Shown in pieces: positions 50,459-58,702 of a stretch of DNA of 64,000 bases. A model generated the notes under the pieces. The model saw only the letters and a list, made by a program, of their open reading frames with translations. It was not told the origin of the DNA and searched no databases. Source of the stretch: an uncultured Oscillospiraceae bacterium (GTDB taxonomy: Bacteria; Bacillota; Clostridia; Oscillospirales; Oscillospiraceae); NCBI GenBank assembly GCA_910579595.1, contig CAJTVM010000001.1, forward strand, positions 29,556-93,555, in the 5' to 3' direction. Made by a program: the position numbers and the translations under genes. The number at the start of each line of letters is the position of its first letter. The first letter of the stretch is position 1.

Positions 50459-51712
50459 TCACGTCAGCTTCTCCTTAGGGGTGTTCCAGCGCTTCAAATA
50501 ATCCACCAGATAGAAGGAAAATTCATAGGCAAACAGACGCCTGCCATCGTAAATATCCGCCTCCAGCAGGTCGGCGATTTTGTTCATCCGATAGAAAAAG
50601 GTGCTCTTGTGGATGTGGAGCTGGGCGGAGGCGTTGGTGGCGCTGCGGGAGCATTGGATATAGGTATACAGCGTGTGCACGAATTCCGTGTGGTAGGTCT
50701 GGTCGTGCTGCTGGAGCAGCTGCAAATCCGGGGAAATCTGGGATTGAAGCCAGTCCCGGCTCATCCCCTGGGAGAACAGGTGGTACAGGAATTCCTGCTC
50801 GTAGCTGGAAATGTACTCGTCTCCCGAGAGGCGGCTGACGCAGGCGTCCGCCTGCTCCGCGGCGTAGTGGGACATAACCAGGGAGGTGTAATAGTAGCTG
50901 ATGCCGCAGTGCATATGGTTCAGCGCCAGAAACTTCAGCAGGGCCTGCCGCTCCCGGCTGTTCAGGGGGTTGGGCGCACTGCGGGGCAGCAGCATATACA
51001 TTTTTCCCTTTACCGCACCCACCAGCCCTTCCGGGAAAATGTTGCGGAGCAGCTCGTAATAGTGGCTCCTGGCGATATGGATGGAGGGAGCGTCAAAGGA
51101 AAAATGCAGCATATAGTAGTAGGGCTGGGGCTTGCGGCCCAGCTGCCGCAGCCGCTGCTGGGCAAATTCATCGGAGGAAAAATGACCGTCCACCAGCTCC
51201 TGGAGGAAGTACTCATATTTCAGGCCGCTCTCCACCGCGAAGCTGTCGTTTTTTTGCAGCTCGATGGCCAGCACCTGGCCCAGGTAGTCGATCAGCTCCA
51301 GATCGGCGGGGGTGAACCCCTCCGGACGGCCCGGGCTGAACAGATACGCCACCATCGTCCGGTTGATGCGGATGGGCTGAAACAAGATGTCATTGGGAAA
51401 GCATTCGTCCCGACACACATATGGCCCGGAGATCTCCAGCGCACGGGTGATGTGCTGGTGGGTTTCCAGGTTCTGGCTCATGCCGATTTTCAAGTATTGC
51501 TTTCCGTTGGAGGTATCCACATCCGGGTCCTCCCCGGCATTTCCCGGTACCTTGGCGAAAAAGCCGTAGCTGGTGTCGCACAGGTTCAGCTCCAGGCCGA
51601 TGGCGTCGTACACCACCTCCAGGTAGTATTTCAGCGGATACTTCGATTGCAGGGCCTGGAACAGCTTGCGCTTGGTGAGTTCGATTTTTCCCAGTGAAAT
51701 CTCATTTGACAT
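50459..51712 (-). CDS. PucR/CdaR-type transcriptional regulator
   Basis: A 417-residue regulator with an N-terminal GAF/PAS-like sensory region (about 40-170), a middle segment and the C-terminal PucR helix-turn-helix (about 345-400, with LHIHKSTFFYRMNKIADLLE). Such proteins usually respond to a small metabolite and activate neighbouring catabolic genes. It sits in the middle of the acyl/redox cluster, between the metallo-hydrolase gene and the divergent-looking gap before the flavodoxin-family gene. It starts 34 bases after the metallo-hydrolase stop. Confidence 0.88.
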   Translation of the reverse strand: MSNEISLGKIELTKRKLFQALQSKYPLKYYLEVVYDAIGLELNLCDTSYGFFAKVPGNAGEDPDVDTSNGKQYLKIGMSQNLETHQHITRALEISGPYVCRDECFPNDILFQPIRINRTMVAYLFSPGRPEGFTPADLELIDYLGQVLAIELQKNDSFAVESGLKYEYFLQELVDGHFSSDEFAQQRLRQLGRKPQPYYYMLHFSFDAPSIHIARSHYYELLRNIFPEGLVGAVKGKMYMLLPRSAPNPLNSRERQALLKFLALNHMHCGISYYYTSLVMSHYAAEQADACVSRLSGDEYISSYEQEFLYHLFSQGMSRDWLQSQISPDLQLLQQHDQTYHTEFVHTLYTYIQCSRSATNASAQLHIHKSTFFYRMNKIADLLEADIYDGRRLFAYEFSFYLVDYLKRWNTPKEKLT

Positions 51713-51746
51713 GGCGCTTCCTCCCGTCGTTATCCCCGTCCGGCAA

Positions 51747-52541
51747 TTAGCCGGGCGGCGGCGTGTCCGGCTTGGTGATCAGGCAGATGAGCTGGCCAAT
51801 CTCCTGATTGCGCACTTCCCCCACGTAGAGGCGGCCCTTGATGTGGGGCAGGGGGCCAAAGGAATATTCCATCCCTCGCTTTTTCCCCACCAGCGGAACG
51901 CACCGGCTGAAGTTTTCGATGATATGCTTTGGGAAGGGGACGTCAAAATGGGCGGACAGGAATTGATGGAAGGGCAGTTGTCCGGCCTGATCCAGCAGGC
52001 GGGCGTAGTGATCCAGCGGCAGGCTCTCCGGGAACAGGATGCACGCCTGAGGGGAGAGGGCGTCTCCCGCCAGCAGCACCCCAAGCTCCCGGCACAGCAG
52101 GCCGATGCTTCCCGGCGTATGGCCGGAGAGATCCACCACCTCCGCCGTCATGCCCCCCAGATCCAGCGCCTGTCCGGGGTGGATTGGCCGGTAGCGCTCA
52201 GGCTGGAAGCTCTCCTCCATACCGGACAGGTCCCGGCCCAGGGTCCGCTCCAGCACCGGGATTTGTCCGCGCCCCACCTCCAGCAGGGGGAGATCCGCTG
52301 GGTTCATATACACGGTGGAAAACTGGCGCGCCCCGCCGACGTGGTCAAAGTGGCCGTGGCTGGCGATCACCGTGGGCTCCACGGGACACAAGTCCCGGAT
52401 GAAGCCCTTCAAATCCCCCAGCCCCACCATGGTGTCAAATAAAACGGCGCCCCGGCTGCCGGTGAGCAGGGTACAGAAATTGTCCTGGCCGTCCCCGATC
52501 TGCCGGATGCCGGGGACAATCTCCTTGCAGGAAAACTCCAT
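51747..52541 (-). CDS. MBL-fold metallo-hydrolase
   Basis: A 264-residue metallo-beta-lactamase-fold protein. It has the metal-binding motif SHGHFDHVGG (about 60-70), the further His in LSGHTPGSIG and the Asp in LLAGDALSPQ. Family members hydrolyse thioesters, lactones, phosphodiesters and other substrates. In this cluster an acyl-thioester or lactone substrate would make sense, but nothing in the sequence settles it. It has GGGAGG before the ATG and is separated from pta by a partial terminator. Confidence 0.88.
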   Translation of the reverse strand: MEFSCKEIVPGIRQIGDGQDNFCTLLTGSRGAVLFDTMVGLGDLKGFIRDLCPVEPTVIASHGHFDHVGGARQFSTVYMNPADLPLLEVGRGQIPVLERTLGRDLSGMEESFQPERYRPIHPGQALDLGGMTAEVVDLSGHTPGSIGLLCRELGVLLAGDALSPQACILFPESLPLDHYARLLDQAGQLPFHQFLSAHFDVPFPKHIIENFSRCVPLVGKKRGMEYSFGPLPHIKGRLYVGEVRNQEIGQLICLITKPDTPPPG

Positions 52542-52552
52542 AAAATCCTCCC

Positions 52553-52595
52553 AAAAGCACCCCCCGACGGCAGAATTTGCCGCGGGAGGTGCTTT
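52553..52595 (-). terminator. Partial terminator between the phosphotransacetylase and metallo-hydrolase genes
   Basis: A long interrupted stem (AAAGCACC/GGTGCTTT outside, CGGCA/TGCCG inside) is followed by only TTTT on the minus strand. It may reduce but not stop transcription into the downstream half of the cluster. Confidence 0.5.
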
Positions 52596-52610
52596 GATTC
52601 CGCGCCTGAT

Positions 52611-53618
52611 TTATTTCTTCATGCCGGCCGCGCGCACAGCGGAAATAACGATGTTGCCCTTGATCTCGGACACCGGGGCGCCCCGGGAGCAGTCGCAGAC
52701 CACCTTCTGGAAGCCCTGCAGCATGGGGCCGTAAGCGTCGGCGTGGCCGAACTGCTGGATCAGCTTCACGGCGATGTTGCCTACGTTCAGATCGGGCCAG
52801 ATCACCACGTTGGCCTTGCCCGCCACGCGGCTCTCGTCCTTGACCTTCTTCGCCGCCACCGCCGGGACAATGGCAGAGTCCAGCTGGAGCTCGCCCTCAA
52901 TGGCCAGATCGGGGCGCTGCTCGTTGGCGATCTTGGTGGCCTCGATCACCTTGTCGATAAGCTCACCCTGGCCGCTGCCCCGGGTAGAATAGCACACCAG
53001 AGCGCACCGGGGCTCCCAGTCCAGCAGGGATTTGACTGTGTCGCAGGCGGAGATGGCAATGGAGGCCAGCTGCTCGGCGTTGGGGTTGGTGCACACCGCG
53101 CTGTCGCCGATGGCCAGCAGGGATCCCTCGCTGCCCTCGTAGCCGGGGATGTCGCACAGGCCGATGCTGGAAATGGTGGCGATGCCGGGCTGGAGGCCCA
53201 CCACCATCTGACCGGCCAGGATCACATCGCCGGTGGTGTTGTTGATGCCGGCGAAGGTCACGTCCGCCTCGTCCACCGCCTGCATCACCGTGGCAAAGTA
53301 CAGCGGATCCGCCATCCGGCGGCCCAGGGCCTTCTCCTTCAGGATGCGGCCCGGCTGGGCCACGTAGGCGGCGATCAGCTTGTTTTTGTATTCCTCGTTG
53401 TTGACGTCCACGAAGGTGAACACGCCCTCGTCATAGCCCCGCTGGGCGCAGAGGGACTTGAGCTGGGCCTCGTCGCCCACCAGGATGGGGACGATGTAGC
53501 CATCCCGGCCGCACTCATAGGCGGCCTGCATCATTTTCTCGTTATCCGCCTCGGGGAAGGCTACGCGCTGAACGTCCAGCTTGGCCTTTTCATAGAGCTG
53601 GTCTAAAATATTAGCCAT
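52611..53618 (-). CDS. pta: Phosphate acyltransferase (phosphotransacetylase family)
   Basis: This enzyme exchanges CoA and phosphate on acetyl-CoA or a short acyl-CoA. At 335 residues it matches the short class of Pta rather than the roughly 300-residue butyryl form. Typical blocks are FAGINNTTGDVILAGQMVVG, CYSTRGSGQGELIDKV and VIWPDLNVGNIAVKLIQQFG. The cluster ends with butyrate kinase instead of acetate kinase, so longer acyl groups should be considered. It starts 24 bases after the acyl carrier protein gene. Confidence 0.9.
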   Translation of the reverse strand: MANILDQLYEKAKLDVQRVAFPEADNEKMMQAAYECGRDGYIVPILVGDEAQLKSLCAQRGYDEGVFTFVDVNNEEYKNKLIAAYVAQPGRILKEKALGRRMADPLYFATVMQAVDEADVTFAGINNTTGDVILAGQMVVGLQPGIATISSIGLCDIPGYEGSEGSLLAIGDSAVCTNPNAEQLASIAISACDTVKSLLDWEPRCALVCYSTRGSGQGELIDKVIEATKIANEQRPDLAIEGELQLDSAIVPAVAAKKVKDESRVAGKANVVIWPDLNVGNIAVKLIQQFGHADAYGPMLQGFQKVVCDCSRGAPVSEIKGNIVISAVRAAGMKK

Positions 53619-53642
53619 AACGGTTACTCCCTCCGCGTCGGA

Positions 53643-53882
53643 TTACAGCAGCTCCTCGGTCTTGTCTACCAGCTCGCCAATGGTCTTGCAGGCCGCGGCC
53701 ACGGGGAGCTGCACCAGCACGTCCAGCTCGTTCTCGATCTCGGACACCAGGCCCACCATCAGCACGGAGGCCCCGCCCAGATCCTCCTTGATCCGGGTGT
53801 CCATGGACAGGGTGGAAATATCCTTATTGTAAGAGGTGGAAACCAGCTCCAGAATCTTTGCTTCCAGTTCCTTGCGATCCAT
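53643..53882 (-). CDS. Acyl carrier protein
   Basis: A 79-residue acidic, helical protein with the acyl carrier fold. The prosthetic-group serine is in LGGASVLMVGLVSEIENEL (normally GADSL, here GGAS). The altered site and the position among thiolase and DUF35 genes suggest a dedicated carrier rather than the general fatty acid ACP. The Sfp-type transferase at 55786 could attach the phosphopantetheine. The ATG at 53882 is favoured by AAGGAG upstream. Confidence 0.85.
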   Translation of the reverse strand: MDRKELEAKILELVSTSYNKDISTLSMDTRIKEDLGGASVLMVGLVSEIENELDVLVQLPVAAACKTIGELVDKTEELL

Positions 53883-53932
53883 AATGGTCAAACTCCTTTT
53901 TTATAATTTTTTTGAAATGAGACGGGGGAGAA

Positions 53933-54358
53933 TTACTCCTCGTCCAGTGCGAACACCACGGTCTTGTAGCCCCCGTCGCGCTGGAAGATCTCCGCGTGGA
54001 CGGGAACGGGCAGCAGGCCCTTTTCCATGATTTCCTTGCGTTTTTTCTTGCTGATGCCCTTGACCACCGCGTTGACGCAGGCGCCTTCGGCGATTTCCAC
54101 CTCGCCGTAAGCAAAATTGCGGGCACCCAGCGCGTCGTATTCCGGTTTGGAGGACAGGGCGGCGGGCATGACGATGGACTTCATCACGCCCTTGCCGCTG
54201 ATCTCCACCCACTCCGTCTCCAGATTGCCGCAGGTGTTGCAGGCGTAGACCGGCGGGAACTCCACCGCGCCGCAGGCGGGGCATTTACGGCCCAGAATTT
54301 TCCCTTCTTCCAGGCTCTCATAGAACTTTTGAACGACTTTCTCCAATTTGATCGCCAT
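53933..54358 (-). CDS. DUF35 zinc-ribbon/OB-fold protein, thiolase partner
   Basis: A 141-residue protein with an N-terminal zinc ribbon (CPACGAVEFPPVYACNTCG, near 26-44) and an OB-fold. DUF35 proteins bind thiolase-like enzymes and channel acyl-CoA, as in archaeal thiolase/HMG-CoA synthase complexes and in the PhlB subunit of acylphloroglucinol acyltransferase. It starts 24 bases after the thiolase gene, the usual arrangement. A role in stabilising this thiolase is well supported by context. Confidence 0.9.
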   Translation of the reverse strand: MAIKLEKVVQKFYESLEEGKILGRKCPACGAVEFPPVYACNTCGNLETEWVEISGKGVMKSIVMPAALSSKPEYDALGARNFAYGEVEIAEGACVNAVVKGISKKKRKEIMEKGLLPVPVHAEIFQRDGGYKTVVFALDEE

Positions 54359-54382
54359 GATCGAACCCTCCTATCAAAATCG

Positions 54383-55699
54383 TCAGTCCATTGTCCGGAG
54401 CATGACCGCCGCCACGTTCTGGGAGCCGCCGTACCCGCGCAGCAGGGTGGTTTTGGGCAGCTTCTTCACCTGGCGCTCCCCGCACTCGCCCCGCATCTGC
54501 ATACAGGCCTCGTAGATGTCCGCCATACCGGAGGCGGCGTGGGCGTGGCCGAAGGAGGTCCGGCCGCCGTTGGTGTTGATGGGCTTGTCGCCATCGTAAG
54601 CGGTGCGGCCCTCACAGATGTATTTCCAGCCCTCGCCGTAGGGAAGGTAGCCGGCAATCTCGGCGGAAATCAGGTGGGAGGTGATGATGAAGTCATTGGC
54701 GAAGAACAGGTCGATTTCCTCCGGCTTCACGCCGGTGGCCTCGTATACCTGGCGGATGGCCTCCTCAGTGGCGCGGATCTCGAAGTGGGGATTGGTGGCC
54801 TCCATGCAGGAGCAGCCCACGCCCAGCACTTCCACGGGCTTATGCTTCAGCCCCTTGGCGATCTGGGGGATCATGTCGGTGGCGCACACGATGCAGGCGG
54901 CGGCGCCGTCGCACTTGCGCTCGATGCACTCCGCCCGGAGGAAGTCGCCCATCCGGGGGTTGTAGGGGGAGCGCATATAGGCCATCACGTCGTCAAACCC
55001 AGCCTCCTTGGCGATCTCGGCGAACTCCTTGCGCTCCAGGGCCAGGGGGTTCTTGGCGGCGTTGCGGCGGTTGTTGATGGCCATCCAGTTCAGGGTGTCA
55101 TCCATGTCCTGGGCGCTGATGCCGCGGGTGCGGACGTAGTCCTCCGCCGCGTCGTCATAGATCAGCTCCATGGGGGCCATCAGGCTGCGGGCGTAGTTGC
55201 GGTCGTACAGCCATTGGGTGGTGGCCAGGAAGCGCTCCATGGTCATCTTATCCCGCTGGTAGGGGTGCTTTTTGGTTTCGATGTTATCCGCGGGGGCAGG
55301 GGTGCTGTCGCCAAACTCCACACAGCCGGACAGTACGCAGTTATACTTGCCGGAGGCCACGGCGTTCACCGCCTGCTCGATAGCAAGATAGCCGGTGCAG
55401 CAGGCCTCGGAGTGGTGGATGGACGCCTTGCCCTTCATGCCGAACCAGTTGGCGATCTGGGAATTGGGGGTCAGGTAATTGGAGCCGTTGAGGGGGCTGG
55501 CCTCGCCGTGGAAATAGAACTCCACGTCCTTGGCGGTGACGCCGGCGTCCTCCATGGCCTTCAGGGCCGCGTAGCCGAACAGCTCGCCCTCCGTCAAACC
55601 GTTTGTCTCGGGATTGTCCACCGTATACATAAACGGTGTGCAGCCAACGCCGATGATCGACACGCTTCTGCTGTACTTTCCTGGATGGGTCTGGTTCAT
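54383..55699 (-). CDS. Thiolase-family acyltransferase
   Basis: A 438-residue protein of the thiolase superfamily, close to SCP2/DUF35-linked thiolases. The nucleophilic cysteine is probably C100 in SEACCTGYLAIEQAV. A catalytic His lies in GGRTSFGHAHAASGM. The usual second cysteine (CxG) is absent; the corresponding stretch reads RGYGGSQN. It therefore probably carries out condensation or acyl transfer rather than classical CoA thiolysis. It begins the main run after the PPTase gene, with GAAAGGA upstream of the ATG. Confidence 0.88.
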   Translation of the reverse strand: MNQTHPGKYSRSVSIIGVGCTPFMYTVDNPETNGLTEGELFGYAALKAMEDAGVTAKDVEFYFHGEASPLNGSNYLTPNSQIANWFGMKGKASIHHSEACCTGYLAIEQAVNAVASGKYNCVLSGCVEFGDSTPAPADNIETKKHPYQRDKMTMERFLATTQWLYDRNYARSLMAPMELIYDDAAEDYVRTRGISAQDMDDTLNWMAINNRRNAAKNPLALERKEFAEIAKEAGFDDVMAYMRSPYNPRMGDFLRAECIERKCDGAAACIVCATDMIPQIAKGLKHKPVEVLGVGCSCMEATNPHFEIRATEEAIRQVYEATGVKPEEIDLFFANDFIITSHLISAEIAGYLPYGEGWKYICEGRTAYDGDKPINTNGGRTSFGHAHAASGMADIYEACMQMRGECGERQVKKLPKTTLLRGYGGSQNVAAVMLRTMD

Positions 55700-55785
55700 A
55701 CGAATGCATCCTTTCTATGATCAATTTGTTGAAACCACATGGTGAAACCGGCCGTTCCTCCGTCAAACGGCGGATCGGGCCGCGC

Positions 55786-56394
55786 TTACCCCAGCAGACT
55801 GCCGGCGGACAGCACCGTGGGCTGGAGCTTTACCGGCGACAGGGCGGCGCAGGTGAACAGGTGCCCGTCATGGGCCATGCTCTCCCAGTACCACGGCGCG
55901 CCGGGTTCCAGAAGGGAAAAGGCGCGGCGTTCTCCCGCCAGCCCGCAGCCTTCCGCCTTCAGGGCGCTCTCCAGCCGGGTCCAGAGCAGGCAGAAATCCT
56001 CCGCGCCGGGGTGGGCGGCAAGCCAGTCCAGCTCCGGCCGGGCGAACACCTTGCGGGGGAGGACATGGGGCGGCTGGATGGGTTCTGCGTCCACCCCAAC
56101 CCTCTGGCCGCTGACCGCCAGCGCGGCATAGTTCCCGGCGTGGGACAGGCTGAACAATGCGCCGCCCCGGGCCAGCGCGGGCTTCCCCAGGGGCTCCAGC
56201 GCCAGATCCCCGTCCCGCGTCACCCCCAGCACCCTGCGCAGCAGCAGCCCGGCGGCGCAGCAGAGCAGACGCGCCCCCTCCCCCCGGAAGGAGAGGGCTT
56301 CCTCCCTGCGCCTTGCGGTGAGCAGGGGAAGGCATTCCGTCTCCCGGCCCGCCAGGGCGCGGACGTCCGTCAAATAGAGCTGAACCGCCCCCAT
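55786..56394 (-). CDS. 4'-phosphopantetheinyl transferase, Sfp-like
   Basis: A 202-residue enzyme that transfers phosphopantetheine from CoA to carrier proteins. The magnesium and CoA motifs are visible as VGVDAEPI and LWTRLESALKAEG (normally WTxKEAxxK). The gene is first on the minus-strand cluster, with a strong promoter at 56454-56482, and 86 bases separate it from the thiolase gene. The acyl carrier protein three genes downstream is the likely substrate. No NRPS or PKS gene is present in the window. Confidence 0.9.
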   Translation of the reverse strand: MGAVQLYLTDVRALAGRETECLPLLTARRREEALSFRGEGARLLCCAAGLLLRRVLGVTRDGDLALEPLGKPALARGGALFSLSHAGNYAALAVSGQRVGVDAEPIQPPHVLPRKVFARPELDWLAAHPGAEDFCLLWTRLESALKAEGCGLAGERRAFSLLEPGAPWYWESMAHDGHLFTCAALSPVKLQPTVLSAGSLLG

Positions 56395-56453
56395 CGTGAA
56401 TCAACCCGCTTTGTTTTTGAAAAATTCACAAAAAATCAATTATTTACCTTATA

Positions 56454-56482
56454 ATTATAAGAGAGATCAGCTATAGTTTCAA
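56454..56482 (-). promoter_or_regulatory. Sigma-A promoter of the PPTase gene and cluster
   Basis: TTGAAA (56482-56477) and TATAAT (56459-56454) are 17 bases apart on the minus strand, 60 bases before the PPTase start. It may drive all or part of the downstream 12-gene run. Confidence 0.75.
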
Positions 56483-56629
56483 GGAGAAAAAAGCCGACAA
56501 GTATCGGAAATTCTGTCTGTGGGCGGAGCGATTCATCAGACAAATGTCGGACGGCGTTGGAGCTGGCGCCCGTCCCGCCCTCCAGGGCGGAATTTTGCCG
56601 CCAGGACGGGGGAAAATTTCAGAAAACCC

Positions 56630-56658
56630 TTGACATTCCACCGGGTAGAGGGTATAGC
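56630..56658 (+). promoter_or_regulatory. Promoter of the MerR-ABC operon
   Basis: TTGACA (56630-56635) and TATAGC (56653-56658) are 17 bases apart, 26 bases before the MerR gene. The spacer is normal length rather than the 19 bases typical of MerR-activated promoters. Between this and the divergent PPTase promoter, about 56485-56625 contains only short GC-rich repeats without a gene. Confidence 0.65.
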
Positions 56659-56684
56659 ATATCAGACAGGAGGGAGGCGAGTCC

Positions 56685-57335
56685 ATGAAAATCAATCAGG
56701 TAGAGCAGCTGGTGGGTATCACCAAGGGCAACATCCGCTTCTACGAAAAGGAGGGGCTGCTCACCCCCGGGCGCAATAACGACAACGGCTACCGGGACTA
56801 CAGCGACGCCGATGTGGTGTGGCTGAAAAAAATCAAGCTGCTGCGGATGCTGGACGTACCCATCGAGGAGATTTTGCGGCTCAAGTCCGGCCAGCTCACC
56901 CTGGAGGACGCCATGGGGCGGCATATGATCCAGCTGGAGCGCAAGCAGTCCAACCTGGCGGCGGCCCAGGGCGTGTGCGCCCAGATCCGGGACAGCCGCA
57001 GCCAGCTGGACACGCTGGACGCCGATGGAGTGCTGGCATCCATGGAGCGGCAGGAACAGGAGGGAACAAAGTTCATGAACGTGGGAAAGCAGGACAAATT
57101 GACCCGGTACGTCAGCCCCATCGGGGCGGCAGTACTGATTCTGGCGCTGATGGCGGCGCTCATTGCCCTCATCGTATGGGGCTTTACCGTCGCGCCGGAG
57201 GAGGCGCCCCCTATCGGGGTCATCATCGCCCTGGCCGGTATCCTGGCAGTGATGATCATCGGCGTGCTGGCGGCGCTGTACCAGCGCATCAAGCAGATCA
57301 GAGGAGGGGAAGAGGATGCTGCTTCTCAATATTGA
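56685..57335 (+). CDS. Membrane-anchored MerR-family regulator
   Basis: A 216-residue protein with an N-terminal MerR winged helix (INQVEQLVGITKGNIRFYEKEGLL, residues 3-26), a dimerisation helix (about 80-120) and two C-terminal membrane helices (about 145-165 and 175-200). Ordinary MerR proteins are soluble, so this one probably senses a signal at the membrane. It overlaps the YbjQ gene by 20 bases and starts an operon that ends in an ABC exporter, which suggests it controls response to an envelope-active compound. AGGAGGGAGG precedes the ATG. Confidence 0.88.
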   Translation: MKINQVEQLVGITKGNIRFYEKEGLLTPGRNNDNGYRDYSDADVVWLKKIKLLRMLDVPIEEILRLKSGQLTLEDAMGRHMIQLERKQSNLAAAQGVCAQIRDSRSQLDTLDADGVLASMERQEQEGTKFMNVGKQDKLTRYVSPIGAAVLILALMAALIALIVWGFTVAPEEAPPIGVIIALAGILAVMIIGVLAALYQRIKQIRGGEEDAASQY

Positions 57336-57627
57336 CCATATCCCCGGCCGGGAAATTGAAGCCCTGGCCCTGGTGAAAGGTTCGGTGGTCCAGTGCAAAA
57401 GCCTTGGCAAGGACTTCATGGCGGGGATGAAAACGTTTGTGGGCGGCGAAATCGAGAGCTACACCGCTATGCTCAACGAGGCCCGCCAGCTTGCCACCAA
57501 GCGGATGGTGGACGAGGCCGAGGCTCTGGAGGCGGACGCGGTGGTCAACGTGCGCTACGCCTCCGCGTCCATCATGCAGGGGGCGGCGGAGATCACGGTG
57601 TACGGCACCGCAGTGCGGTATAAGTAA
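57316..57627 (+). CDS. YbjQ/UPF0145 family protein
   Basis: A 103-residue protein of the YbjQ (heavy-metal-binding-like) family. It is recognised by LVKGSVVQCKSLGKDFMAGMKTFVGGEI and the C-terminal ADAVVNVRYASASIMQGAAEITVYGTAV. The fold makes a pentamer or decamer in known structures. Its function is not established. The overlap with the MerR gene implies translational coupling. Confidence 0.9.
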   Translation: MLLLNIDHIPGREIEALALVKGSVVQCKSLGKDFMAGMKTFVGGEIESYTAMLNEARQLATKRMVDEAEALEADAVVNVRYASASIMQGAAEITVYGTAVRYK

Positions 57628-57665
57628 CCTTAGACCTGGTGTAGCCTTTGAAAGGAGGGGGAATT

Positions 57666-57974
57666 ATGTCCCTTTTGCGGAAGTTAGGCGTCGGCAGCGA
57701 GAAGATCATCGCACAGAACAACAGGGTGCGGGGCTTCGTAACATCGTCGGAAACCTGCCGGATGTTCAAGGTCAATAAAAGCGCGTTCCGGACGCACCCG
57801 CTGGATGGGGCCGTGTTTCCCCACTACATCCGGTTCACCTACAGCGTAGACGGAACAGAATTCACCGGGGAACGGTTTTTCGACGCGTTTTCCCGCAGTC
57901 CCCAGGCCGGCGAGGTGATAGACGTCTGCGTGGATGGGGGCAGCCCCTTAAAATACGCAATCCAAGTGCAGTAA
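57666..57974 (+). CDS. Small DUF3592-like protein
   Basis: A 102-residue protein beginning MSLLRKLGVGSEKIIAQNNR. It contains a probable small beta domain (FPHYIRFTYSVDGTEFTGER) like the soluble part of DUF3592 proteins, without clear membrane segments. The ATG at 57666 has AAAGGAGGGGG upstream. It lies between YbjQ and the ABC transporter genes with short gaps. Family placement is tentative and function is unknown. Confidence 0.6.
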   Translation: MSLLRKLGVGSEKIIAQNNRVRGFVTSSETCRMFKVNKSAFRTHPLDGAVFPHYIRFTYSVDGTEFTGERFFDAFSRSPQAGEVIDVCVDGGSPLKYAIQVQ

Positions 57975-57988
57975 AAGGAGAGAACACT

Positions 57989-58702
57989 ATGCTACGCATT
58001 GAACACTATTCCAAAACCTATCCCGGAGGGAAAAAGGCCGTGGACGACCTGACCCTCCACGTACGCCCGGGCGAGATTTATGGCTTCATCGGCCACAACG
58101 GGGCGGGCAAGACCACCACCCTGCGGGCGGTGGCGGGAGTGATGGACTTCACCGAAGGCACCATCACCATCGACGGCCACGACGTGAAAAGGGATCCGGT
58201 GGGGGCCAAGCGGGTCACCGCCTTCCTGCCCGACAACCCGGATTTGTACGAGTTTATGAAGGGGATTGATTTCCTGAATTTCGTCGCGGATTTGTACGAC
58301 ATCCCCGCCGATCAGCGCACAAAGGACATCGGCAAATATGGCGACGCCTTTGAGCTGACGGGCAACCTGGGCTCCCCCATCGGCAGCTATTCCCACGGGA
58401 TGCGGCAGAAGCTGGCCCTCATTTCCGCGTTCATCCGCAGGCCCCGGCTGCTGATTTTGGATGAGCCCTTCGTGGGCCTGGATCCCGCCGCGTCCCACCT
58501 CATGAAAGGTTACCTGGCGGAGCTGTGCCAAAGCGGATCGGCGGTGTTCTTCTCCACCCATGTGCTGGAGGTGGCGGAAAAGCTGTGCCATCAGATTGCC
58601 ATCATCAAGGACGGACGGCTGATTAAAGCCGGACCCACCGGGGATCTGGTGGGCGACTCCTCCCTGGAGGACGTGTTCCTGGAGCTGGAGGGAGACAAAT
58701 GA
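57989..58702 (+). CDS. ABC transporter ATP-binding protein
   Basis: A 237-residue ATPase subunit with Walker A GHNGAGKTTT, signature YSHGMRQK, Walker B LLILDEPFVGLD and the switch histidine in FFSTHVLEVAEKL. It belongs to the CcmA/DrrA-like group of exporters. It overlaps its permease gene by four bases (ATGA), so the two form one transporter. The export substrate is unknown; the membrane MerR regulator in the same operon suggests an antimicrobial or lipid. Confidence 0.93.
   Translation: MLRIEHYSKTYPGGKKAVDDLTLHVRPGEIYGFIGHNGAGKTTTLRAVAGVMDFTEGTITIDGHDVKRDPVGAKRVTAFLPDNPDLYEFMKGIDFLNFVADLYDIPADQRTKDIGKYGDAFELTGNLGSPIGSYSHGMRQKLALISAFIRRPRLLILDEPFVGLDPAASHLMKGYLAELCQSGSAVFFSTHVLEVAEKLCHQIAIIKDGRLIKAGPTGDLVGDSSLEDVFLELEGDK

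Noticed and set aside
54383..55699. Assignment of the thiolase as acetyl-CoA acetyltransferase for butyrate synthesis
   Set aside because: The second catalytic cysteine of degradative and biosynthetic thiolases is absent, and crotonase, 3-hydroxybutyryl-CoA dehydrogenase and butyryl-CoA dehydrogenase genes are not in the cluster.
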